DNA of 12,237 nt from assembly GCA_000697335.1 (NCBI GenBank), contig JNEM01012696.1, forward strand, positions 1-12,237, given 5' to 3'. The position numbers and the translations under genes were made by a program. Source of the stretch: Conidiobolus incongruus B7586. Lineage: Eukaryota > Entomophthoromycota > Entomophthoromycetes > Entomophthorales > Conidiobolaceae. This document shows, piece by piece, positions 1 through 8,430 of this stretch (position 1 is its first letter; the number at the start of each line of letters is the position of its first letter). A model generated the notes under the pieces. It made no database searches. It was not told where the DNA came from and worked only from the letters and a program-made list of their open reading frames with translations.

Positions 1-418
1 TTGAATAATTTTTAAAATCTTATAATAAAATTTTAATAACTCTAAAATAAAAAACTTTTGTAAATATAATGATAAAATATTAATATAATATAGAGAAAGA
101 CTTAATATAAAAGTAATATGGTATAAAATAAGGTATTAAATATAAAATTATAAATAAAGTTTAATTAAACTTTGAATTAAAATATATCACTGATATATTA
201 AGATTTATATTAGGTAGTATTAATATACTATAATATTAGCAAAATATAGTCTCAACTTTAAGAATATTATAAAAGATAATAAATAATAAGATTTTAAGAG
301 GGGAAAAAAGGAACCTGATTTATTAGATGATTCAATGCTATTTATACTATTAATTTAGTTATAGAAGTATAATTTAATCATATAATTTATAGTTAATTAA
401 ATTATATAGATATATATA

Positions 419-450
419 TAAGAGTTTAGAGCACTAGTCTCTTAATAACT
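419..450 (+). pseudogene. tRNA-Lys(CTT)-like fragment, D-arm to anticodon loop
   Basis: TAGAGC at 427-432 followed by a CTCTTAA loop at 439-445 reproduces the spacing of the D-arm 3' side and the anticodon loop of a eukaryotic tRNA-Lys(CUU). The anticodon would be 441-443. The 3' half of the anticodon stem does not pair with the 5' half, and no T-arm or acceptor stem follows, so it cannot be a working tRNA. It could be a decayed tRNA, the head of a tRNA-derived SINE, or chance. The first bases of the fragment also form a perfect 10 bp inverted repeat with 551-560 (AGAGTTTAGA / TCTAAACTCT). Confidence 0.25.
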
Positions 451-560
451 TCTAATAATTATAATTTAATTTTTATAATTAGAAATATAATATAATTTTA
501 AAATATAATTATTATTTCAAAAATATTAAATATTAATATATAATTTAGTATCTAAACTCT
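421..560. repeat. 140 bp unit bounded by a 10 bp inverted repeat
   Basis: AGAGTTTAGA at 421-430 is exactly inverted as TCTAAACTCT at 551-560. A few further matching positions lie inward (ACTA on both arms). The interior is AT-only. This would fit a small non-autonomous element, but no clear target-site duplication is visible. AT-rich DNA makes short inverted repeats common, so the call is weak. Confidence 0.2.
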
Positions 561-3164
561 CAAATTATTTTGTATATAATTATATTTTTTTAAATTAATA
601 TTATATTTGAAAAATCATAAATTAAAATTTTTTTTGATATTTTTGATTTTGAAATATTAAATATATATTTTGACTGTTTATATTGAATATAAAGTATATT
701 TTTTATAAATTAGATTAAAAGATAAATTTATTTGAAATTATATAATTTGAATATTTTTAATAATGATTATATTAACTATTATATAAATTTTAACAATCTA
801 TGTTTTGATATTTATTATTTCTTATAAAATAATTCAATTTGAATTTGATGAATATATAGCATATTAAATTTGGAGGTGGGTCAGAAATAAGATAAAATAT
901 CAAAATAAGTTATTTTTTAATTAAGACTACTATAAAAGATATTATTAAGATTGTGATCAAAAAGGGTTTAATAATAATTATAATCAATTGGATCCGACTA
1001 ATTATATTCCAAACGAGAATTTTGTCAAGTATTTGAAATAGGTTTTAAGTTTGTAAATAGGAGTGGATCTAATTGGGCTTATTAGTATTTAAATAATTGA
1101 AAAATTTTAAAAATTTATAAAAATGCAAAATTTATTTATCAGTAATCATAATTTATTAATTTTTTTTCAATATATTTGATAAATAAAAAGTAAAAATGAA
1201 ATAATAATATTAATATGATGTTTTTAAAAATGATTTGAATTATTGTAATTATTATATAATTGTCATATTTATTAATAAAAAATTGAAAATATACTTTACA
1301 AATAAAAATATATATATTATTAAATGAAATTTTAAAATTATAATACATCAGATTCAAAGTATAACACCAGATTCTGTTCAGTTAGTCATTATAAATACCA
1401 GTAATGTTTTTTAATTTCATAATTACTGAAGCCAAATAAATATTTAAAATTTGATTGCTCTACAAAGTTGATTAAAATATTTGATAATAAATTGGATTTA
1501 TTAACCAATTTAAACAAGAATGAAATTAAAATATAAAATTAAAATTTTATCAGTAATTTCTTTTTATTAATTATGCAATAGTTTCGTATTACTTTTATTA
1601 AGTGAATTAAACATATAGAAAATATGAAATTTTTATATAATATAACCATTTTTATATATATTTACTATCTACCCGAAATTTGTTATTTGATAAAAATTTC
1701 AATTTTGAATCGGATAATTTAGGGGAAATGTTCAAATATCCAAAATGAAATTAACTACTTGAAATTAAGTTGAATAATTAACATATGAATTTATTTTATG
1801 GCATTCATTCGCAAATTTTTACATATGAAAGTAAATGTTTAAATGGTTGAACCGATATATTTGCCTAGAAATTAACATATTAGATATTTCAAAACTGAGA
1901 TTCCTTTTAATATTCAATAAAATAAAAAACAAGATATTCAAATTTTTGTTCTAATTTAAAATGGAGCTTATTTAAATAGAAAAAATAACTGAGTCTATTC
2001 AAATAACAATAACAATAAAAATAAATATTATTGATATAATATTTTATACTTAATTGATGATAAAATAACCATTATGCTAGTTGTTTTTATTACTATTATA
2101 GGATTTCACAACCATTAAAATTATATTTTATTGCTCTTATTTTCATATTAATATTCAAAAGAATATAACGAATCATGTGGGAATAAAAATATATTCTGTA
2201 GATCAAGCCATCAATAATATAATTAGTGTTAAATGAGTAACAAACAAAATGATTATTAATTGTTGAATTGGTTTGTTGTTTATATAATATTGTAGTATAT
2301 TTTATAACAAGAACTTTATATACTTACTTTTAACTTGGGTAATTATTAATCAACAATTACCAGTTAACGGATATTTTGCTGATATTAGGTAAATATTACA
2401 TAATTATTTTTGTCCGAAGAACAACCAAATCTTCAGTAATTAAATTAATCCAATTTTAAAAAATGAATTGAGAACTGATATATTAATTTATATAATCAAT
2501 TGAATTTTTATTATTTAAATAAAATATATAAAATAATATGATAGCAATATATAAAAATATTATAACTAATCATATCCTTATATATATTTAATTTTTTATC
2601 GTACTTCTTTTCATCCAATATATTACATATTATTCCAGAAGTCAATTCATTTTACCCTCAAAAATTGTGTGAAAACCGGAAAAATCCGATTCTAGTTGGA
2701 ATAATAAATGCAAATTTTTGGTTAGTTCTTTTATTGAATTTTTAATTTAAAAAATTAACTTGAAATTTAATAGGAGATTAAAATTGATTAAAGAATCAAT
2801 TTTGATATGTAGATAGGTAGATTTTAATAGAGATATGATATAAAAGATTGGAATAGTGATAAAGTATTATAAAAAATTAATTCGGGAAAGCTTAAATGAT
2901 ATTTGTGTTATAAATAATTTAAAATCAATGGCATTATTTTAATTTGATTCTAATGATATGTGAACAAAATTTTAAATTTTACAATAATTGTCAATATTAT
3001 CAACTCATACAAAATTTAATAATTCTAATTCAAAACATAATCAATTCCTAATTATACCTATTTAACATGTTTTAGGTTTGACTACTATTTAATCCTAATC
3101 ATTCCTATTTTTTCCTCAATTTTATCAATTTTTTTAAAGATCAATAATATAATATAATATAAAT

Positions 3165-4737
3165 ATGTTTGTCAATTCAAAAGGTGCTAAAATTATTAAT
3201 GAGTGCTTGTCAAGTGATGGTAAAAGAATAAGTTTACCTAACCACCACTTTGACTCTACCTATGTAGCCATTGATGTAATTTAGAATAATTAATTTCAAT
3301 ATTAAATTTTTCTAATTTATTTACTATAGATTGGAGGCTCTTTAGCCAAAGTAGTATACTATGACAAAGTTGACTCTTCAGAAGATAGTCAAGGCGGTAA
3401 AGAAAGTCATTTAAATTTCGCCAAATTTCCAACGGATGACTTGGATCAGTTAATTAAGTTTTTAAAAACACTATTCCCTTTAAATCCTAAAGACTCTTCC
3501 GAACCTCCTACTATCGTTGCAACTGGCGGTGGCGCTCACCTCTTTCAAGAACGACTCGAAAAGGAGTTGGATGTTCAAATTCAAAAGGAGGACGAAATGT
3601 TCTGTTTGATCAAAGGTAAATGAAATTCACTTCAATTGTAAATATGGTTTTGCTAACTCATATATGTTGATATAGGCGTGGATTTCTTTATTCGTGAAGT
3701 GCCTTTAGAAGTCTTCACTTATAGCCACCAAGAGCCTATGAAGTTTTATGAACCTCCTAAAAATCAATATCCATATCTGGTAAGCTTTTTATTATTTATT
3801 TGTATAAACTACATAATTTAATCAAAATTTTTTTTATTTATCCAGTTAGTTAATATTGGATCAGGTGTGAGGTAATATAAGAATATATAATTATTATAAT
3901 AATCAACTAAATAATTGTGTATGACAGTATTATCAAAGTTAAAGGAGAGAATGATTTTGAAAGAATTAGTGGTACATCAGTAAGCTTTTATACATGGTGA
4001 ATCAAAGTTCAGCTATTTAATCAATCTATGTAGTTAGGAGGTGGTACATTTTGGGGATTATTATCTCTTCTTACAGATTGTACGAGTTTTGATGGTAATT
4101 TATATTATATATAATATATTCCATAGATTATTAATCAACCTAACAGAAATGTTAGAATTAAGTAAAGAAGGCCACAATACCAACGTTGTAAGTTGAATAT
4201 ATATTTTTATACTATTATATTTTCATTAATGTTTAATATTCTATAGGATTTACTTGTTGGAGATATTTATGGTACTGATTATTCTAAAATTGGACTTAAA
4301 AGTACGACAATTGCCAGTTCAATGGGGAAAGTATTTAGAAAAAACCTGCTATCATCAAAGACAACCTCGACTCAACCTAATTCCGATCAAAAATTATCAA
4401 CGCAAGAAACTAAGCCCAATTTCAAGCCTCAAGACATTTGTGCCTCACTGCTCTATATGGTCAGTAACAACATTGGTCAAATTGCCTACTTGAATGCCAA
4501 AGCTCATAATATTGAATACATTTATTTTGGTGGATTTTTTATTAGAGGTAAAATTAATAATTATTTATTGTAATTTTAGATATTGATCATAATAATAATT
4601 TAGGACACCCAATCACCATGAATACACTCTCATACGCTATCAATTTCTGGTCTAAAGGAAATATGAAAGCGCTCTTCTTACGACATGAAGGATATCTGGG
4701 TGCTATGGGAGCATTTTTAAAATTCAACGAAAATTAA
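3165..4737 (+). CDS. Pantothenate kinase (eukaryotic type), nine exons, 371 aa
   Basis: Phosphorylates pantothenate with ATP, the first and usually rate-limiting step of CoA synthesis; probably cytosolic, since no targeting extension is visible. Exons: 3165-3275, 3330-3615, 3676-3779, 3846-3871, 3928-3979, 4034-4094, 4147-4187, 4247-4547, 4604-4737. All join in frame with GT..AG introns. Motifs in order: DIGGS (37-41, ATP phosphate loop of the ASKHA fold), ATGGGAH (101-107), DEMFCLIKG (125-133; Glu126 aligns with the family's catalytic Glu), LVNIGSGVS (168-176), RISGTSLGGGTF (188-199), GDIYGTDY (around 232-239), NNIG and GGFFIRG, then [24 protein letters not shown] at the C-terminus. Length matches fungal Cab1 and human PANK3 (about 370). 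The ATG is the first in frame after a TAA at 3150-3152. All motifs are intact, so it is probably functional. In this family acyl-CoA feedback acts on the enzyme; nothing regulatory is visible in the DNA. Confidence 0.96.
3276..4603 (+). other. Eight short spliceosomal introns of the pantothenate kinase gene
   Basis: Introns: 3276-3329, 3616-3675, 3780-3845, 3872-3927, 3980-4033, 4095-4146, 4188-4246, 4548-4603, that is 54, 60, 66, 56, 54, 52, 59 and 56 nt. Every donor is GTAA (GTAATT, GTAAAT, GTAAGC, GTAATA, GTAAGC, GTAATT, GTAAGT, GTAAAA). Acceptors are NAG, mostly ATAG or ACAG. Branch-like CTAAT, CTAAC or CTAAA is visible in introns 1, 2 and 4; others have TTAAT-type sequences. The introns are much more AT-rich than the exons. 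They set the splice style to expect for other genes in this window. Confidence 0.93.
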
Positions 4738-5728
4738 ATTATTAACAATCCAAATTTCAGCCAATTAACTTCAGTTTTGATATATTTTGTTCATATCACA
4801 ATTAAAAAATACGTATATAAATATTCATATTAATAAATTTTTCACTCATTCTTTACCCAATACATCAATTGTTTTGAAGTTTTCATTTTCTTTTTTTATT
4901 TAATCACAATATTTTTTTTTACTTTTAATTTGTAAAAAGAACAATTTCAATAAAGATTACCCCCAAATTATCCAAAATTGTTAAATTAATCGGAAATACT
5001 AATTATAAAATTGTCACATGAATTATCGAAATTTAAAAATTATTAACTAATTCTTAATTTTATTCCCTTTATTAATCAAATTATATCAAATATTTCTTAT
5101 ATCAGATATAAATCTTAATTGATCTATTATCAATTTAGTATTAATTTTATATTAAAATTTAATATTTAAAATATTTGATTATCAGATTATTTAATTAATA
5201 TAAATTATCTTTTTTAAAGTTTAGATGATAATATCAAATTATCAAATTAATTATTATAATATATTATAATTAATTTATAAAAAGATATTAATTATTATTA
5301 AAAATAAAATTATAAATTTTTAGGATTTTAAATTAAATTTAAAATTTATTAATAATTAATATTAATTAATATTTTATCATTTTTAATAAATATTTTATTT
5401 TAAAAAAAATAATAAAAATTAATAATTTATTCTTAAATATATAATAAATTATTAAATCTTATATTGAATATAAATAATTTGTTTATTACAATGCATAGAT
5501 ATATTATCATTAAAACCAATATAAATATAATAAAAATCAACTATTTGGAAATATTCATTCAAAATTATAATATAAATTATTTTTAAATAGGTTATCACAA
5601 TAAATAAAATTTGAATATAAAGCTGCAAATGTTATTCAATGGTTTAAAATTGTTAAAAGTGATTGAATGATATTAAATAGTGTGATATATATAATGAATG
5701 AAAAACTTCAATATCAATAAAAGATTCA
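4738..5728. other. 3' flank of pantothenate kinase and AT-rich spacer
   Basis: AATAAA occurs at 4832-4837, about 95 bases after the stop, and again at 4949-4954. Either could direct polyadenylation of the upstream gene. From about 5040 to 5700 the DNA is almost pure A/T with no supportable gene. Confidence 0.5.
4832..4837 (+). promoter_or_regulatory. Candidate polyadenylation signal AATAAA
   Basis: A canonical AATAAA hexamer lies 95 bases downstream of the pantothenate kinase stop and is followed by a T-rich stretch. AATAAA occurs often by chance in this composition, so position is the main support. Confidence 0.35.
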
Positions 5729-6001
5729 TTAATAGAAATAGATGATTGAAATTATATATGAATTAAGACATTTATCCTTATATTTGATATTTTTTGAATA
5801 TGTCGCGGTTATTAGCTCCTTGAACGTCATTGAGGATGCTGACACAGCCATTATGTAGGCCAGATTGTAAAGCATTGTACCTACAAACTGAGATAGATTA
5901 CCGATGATCGGTTCTCTGGCTATCCGATCATGATTACTGTTGAATGGGGAGCTGAAGAGGGCGATTAAATCAGCAGCAGTGGCAGTATGAGGATTTGACA
6001 T
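5729..6001 (-). CDS. Unrecognised protein or exon, 90 aa
   Basis: I do not recognise this family. The first ~66 codons, starting MSNPHTATAADLIALF, have mixed codon use and much higher G+C than the surroundings. They show a short polar start, an amphipathic middle and a hydrophobic helix around residues 43-58 (MLYNLAYIMAVSASSM). From about residue 67 the composition falls to intergenic level and ends in a low-complexity hydrophobic tail (SYIISIIYFY). The true exon may therefore end earlier, or the gene may be decayed at its 3' end; no good GT donor is seen to prove an exon end. The ATG follows directly after TTTTTCTTTCTTAG, a strong acceptor-like tract ending at 6003, with an in-frame TGA 18 bases upstream. 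The start could be real with a 5' UTR intron, or this could be an internal exon. Confidence 0.5.
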   Translation of the reverse strand: MSNPHTATAADLIALFSSPFNSNHDRIAREPIIGNLSQFVGTMLYNLAYIMAVSASSMTFKELITATYSKNIKYKDKCLNSYIISIIYFY

Positions 6002-6202
6002 GCTAAGAAAGAAAAATCACAGAATATCAATAGGAATGGATGCAGAACGGATAATTGAATATATCTCAAGTGAAGCTATAGGTGGCTCCTTGAGTATTCT
6101 CGGAAGCAGGCTCTAAGTAGGAAAATAAGGTTTAATTGTAAAGAATAATAGAGAAAAGTCTTCTTTTGAATTGAGTGGAAAGGATTGGCATAAGTAGGCC
6201 AT
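6002..6202 (-). other. Possible upstream exons of the minus-strand gene
   Basis: The frame of the 90-aa ORF continues upstream without shift to an ATG at 6202-6200. It begins MAYLCQSFPLNSKED and, after one stop, continues as SLLPRILKEPPIASLE and IYSIIRSASIPIDIL. Only two stops interrupt it: TAG at 6115-6113 and TGA at 6019-6017. The first is itself the end of a TTTTCCTACTTAG acceptor-like tract. The second lies within an 18 nt GT..AG string just before the downstream ATG. No conventional donor gives an in-frame join; the GTTCTG donor gives a frame that soon stops. A short opposite-strand ORF (26 aa, MDAERIIEYISSEAIGG start, + strand ending about 6115) competes for the same bases. This is exon-like but unresolved. 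Confidence 0.3.
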
Positions 6203-6379
6203 CACGGATCAATAGCGTGGTTGTAAAACATGTTGATATTGTGATATTAAGAGTTTAGAGCCTTATTCACAGCTTGTTTGGATTATTAATATGGCTTAAT
6301 TGGGATGAACGGTAGTTTGGGAGTGATTTTTGAGTGAGAGAAGGTATCAATTAGATAGCAATTGTCACAGAATACAACA

Positions 6380-6453
6380 GCTTCCATGGCGCAATTGGCT
6401 AGCGCGTCCGACTGTTAATCGGGAGGTTGGTGGTTCAAGCCCACCTGGGAGCG
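6380..6453 (+). tRNA. tRNA-Asn (anticodon GTT)
   Basis: An intact 74-nt cloverleaf without intron. The acceptor stem 6380-6386 pairs with 6446-6452 (seven pairs, one G-U). The D arm is GCGC/GCGC (6389-6392, 6402-6405) with GG in the loop. The anticodon stem is 6407-6411/6419-6423, with loop CTGTTAA and anticodon GTT at 6414-6416. The T arm is GGTGG/CCACC (6429-6433, 6441-6445) with loop TTCAAGC. The discriminator is G6453. The internal A box (TGGCGCAATTGG, 6387-6398) and B box (from 6432) are well formed. Decodes AAC/AAU. Confidence 0.97.
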
Positions 6454-6456
6454 ATC

Positions 6457-6461
6457 TTTTT
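6457..6461 (+). terminator. RNA polymerase III terminator (T5)
   Basis: A run of five T residues starts four bases after the tRNA-Asn discriminator base, the usual Pol III stop. Confidence 0.85.
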
Positions 6462-7318
6462 CATCTAATTTCAAATATAAAATTACCTATAATTTTTATT
6501 TTAATTACGTTCATTTAACTTTTTTTTTTTGAATTCTAAATATCAATTAAAAATATTTAAATCAATTACGAAAATTCACTTACAAAATCCCAAAACTAGA
6601 CTATACAAATCATTCCTAATAAAAATTCACTCCCCTTATTAAAATATCAAAATTCATATACTATATATTAAATATTTTAATTATTTACGTACTTATAACA
6701 TTGAAAAATTAACAGAAAATTGTATTTTAAGAATATTAAGGATTAATTTTCAAATTAAATTTAGGTTGTGATATATATTTATATAACTTAGAGTAACTAT
6801 TTATTAATTCCAAAAACAAACTTTTATTTTATAATTTGACTCTATTCAATGAACCATAATTATTTAAACAGTGTTTTAATATCATATTGAATGCCATTTA
6901 ATTATCAGGAAATTTACCAATATATATAATATAATTTTATAAAGTAATTTTAACAAAATTTATGATATTTATAAAACTTAAAATTTTAAAATTTATCAGA
7001 ATTAAGTATAATATATATATTAATAAATTATTTTAGATAAATTTTTTAATATCAATTACCTATAATAATTTATAACTAGTTATTTATACTATAAAGCTTT
7101 CATTGTATAATATTATAAATTAGATAAATATTAACTTGAATTTGAAGAAATAGGAAATTTTTTAATTTCTAATTTTTCAAACATATTATTAGTTTGAAAT
7201 AAATAAATATATATAAAGTTAATAGGAAATTATATATTTTTAAAATATATATATATATATATAATAATTTTTTTGATTAAAAAATTAACATTTTAAAATT
7301 AGCTGTTTAATTTTAATT
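6462..7318. other. AT-rich spacer before the transposon relic
   Basis: No gene can be supported. The stretch is nearly all A/T, with an (AT)9 tract at about 7245-7263 just upstream of the mariner relic. A GGAAATTTTTT-type sequence at 7151-7170 weakly resembles, in inverted form, 8409-8430 beyond the relic. These could be remains of terminal inverted repeats, but the similarity is not above what AT-rich DNA can give. Confidence 0.4.
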
Positions 7319-8430
7319 ATGCTTAAACTAAATAATAATCATCAAAAGTTTTTTATTTTAGTATTAGTAAAACTTAACTATAAACCCTCTAAAGCTATTT
7401 AAAAATTATAAGTAGCTTTTAGTAATAAAATATTATCTAAATCAACAATTTATTGCTAGGTAAATTACTTTAAAGCTAAAAGAAAAACTATCTAAAACCT
7501 GTTAAAATCTAAAAAACCAACTTTAACTGTTATTTTTTTAATTGTTAATAGAGTGAAAAAATATATTGAAAAGCACCTTTTTATTTTAGTTAAAGAATTA
7601 TTTAAACACTTTAATATTAGTTTTATAAGTATTTTATATATATTAAAGTTTAAACTCAAATTAATAAATAAAAATATAAAATAGGTATCTTATAATTTAA
7701 TTAAAGTTTAAAAAAAAGCTAGAGTAGTTATTATTAAATAAAACTTACTAAAATATTACTAGAAGCTTAAACTTTTACAATAAATAATTACAATTGATGA
7801 ATCTTAGATTTTTATGTATAATCCTTTATTAAAACACAAATCAAAATATTAGATTAAGTTAAATTAACCCCCTTTACAAATTTTTTTAAATAAGCATTTT
7901 GTTAATAAATAAATGTTAATTATTGTAATAGATTATAATAGTATATACTATTTTTATTTAGTTCCTGAAGGAAAATTAATTAATAATAAACTTTATATTG
8001 TTTTTTTAAATAAAAGTATTTCTAATTAATGTTCTCAATATAATTTAAGAAAACTTATTATTTTACATAATAATTATAAAATTCATAAATCTAAAGTTGT
8101 AAAAAACTTTCTAATTAAAAATAACTAAAAAAAAACTACCACATCTAATATATTCTTTAGATTATAACCTATGTAATTATAATTATTTTAAGCAATTAAA
8201 AAACTAGCTTACAAGAAAGAAAATTTCTACAGGAAAATTTAATTGATTTGTAAAATATTAAATTTCAGTCTTTAATAAAAAAAATTGTTTTTTAGGTGTT
8301 AGATCTTTGCTAAAAGTATAGCAAAAAGTTATTAATAATAAAAGAAACTATTAAATTTATATTATATATTTATTTTTATATATTATATATTAAAATATTT
8401 ATTTATTTTCAATTTCAAAAAATTCCCATT
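7100..8430 (+). mobile_element. Mariner (Tc1/mariner superfamily) DNA transposon relic, ends not fixed
   Basis: The element is defined by its transposase fossil (7319-8354), which is near full length. Element ends are only approximate. A possible TIR pair is 7151-7170 and 8409-8430 (GGAAATTTTTT versus AAAAAATTCCC, imperfect). No TA duplication can be picked out because the flanks are rich in TA. About 1.0-1.3 kb is the expected size for mariner elements. Confidence 0.6.
7319..8354 (+). pseudogene. Mariner-type D34D transposase, RIP-like mutated
   Basis: Catalyses cut-and-paste transposition in intact relatives. One frame runs from the ATG for about 265 codons, then a single-base shift in the A-run near 8127-8135 moves it to the next frame up to 8354. 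Recognisable parts: the N-terminal HTH region (HQKFFILVLVKL, then SKSTIY and VNYFK), a linker (KKPTLTV, NRVKKYIEKH), ARVVII near residues 138-143, and the catalytic core TIDES (Asp160), GKLINNKLYIVFL, ILHNN (residue 251, where relatives have ILHDN), LPHLIYSLD and CNYNYF (relatives CDYNLF). The second and third acidic residues are about 34 apart and both read Asn. About 19 internal stops fall mostly where relatives have Trp or Gln. The damage fits CpA to TpA on either strand. Immobile and old. Confidence 0.88.

Larger units (their letters stand above)
1..3164. other. Long AT-rich intergenic region
   Basis: No gene can be supported here. The open frames are short and made of low-complexity AT codons. 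Two small exceptions are listed separately: a tRNA-Lys-like scrap near 419-450 and a slightly G+C-richer open stretch at 952-1041. The last 150 bases before the pantothenate kinase start are pyrimidine-rich on the + strand (about 3095-3135), as often seen in fungal promoters and 5' leaders. I see no clear TATA box or other defined site. Confidence 0.6.

Noticed and set aside
1139-1357. 72-codon open frame on the minus strand
   Set aside because: It is composed almost entirely of Ile, Phe, Asn, Tyr, Lys and Leu, as any frame in such AT-rich DNA would be. There is no codon bias or G+C rise and no motif.
4254-4573. Two unspliced + strand frames over pantothenate kinase exon 8
   Set aside because: One is a shadow frame. 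The other is part of exon 8 itself running into intron 8. Both are explained by the spliced gene.
5900-5912. Palindrome ACCGATGATCGGT as an operator
   Set aside because: It lies inside the coding frame of the minus-strand ORF and has no second copy at a promoter; probably coincidental.
6330-6518. 62-codon + strand frame across the tRNA
   Set aside because: Most of it is the translated tRNA-Asn; such frames over tRNA genes are artefacts.
7245-7263. (AT)9 tract as a functional site
   Set aside because: Simple AT repeats are expected in this composition. It may only have been a favourable TA target for the mariner insertion.
7319-8354. An alternative genetic code reading stop codons as Gln/Trp, which would make the transposase intact
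   Set aside because: The pantothenate kinase gene has no internal stops and ends normally with TAA. In the relic, both TAA/TAG and TAG/TGA replace Gln and Trp, and catalytic Asp codons are changed too. This is mutation, not reassignment.
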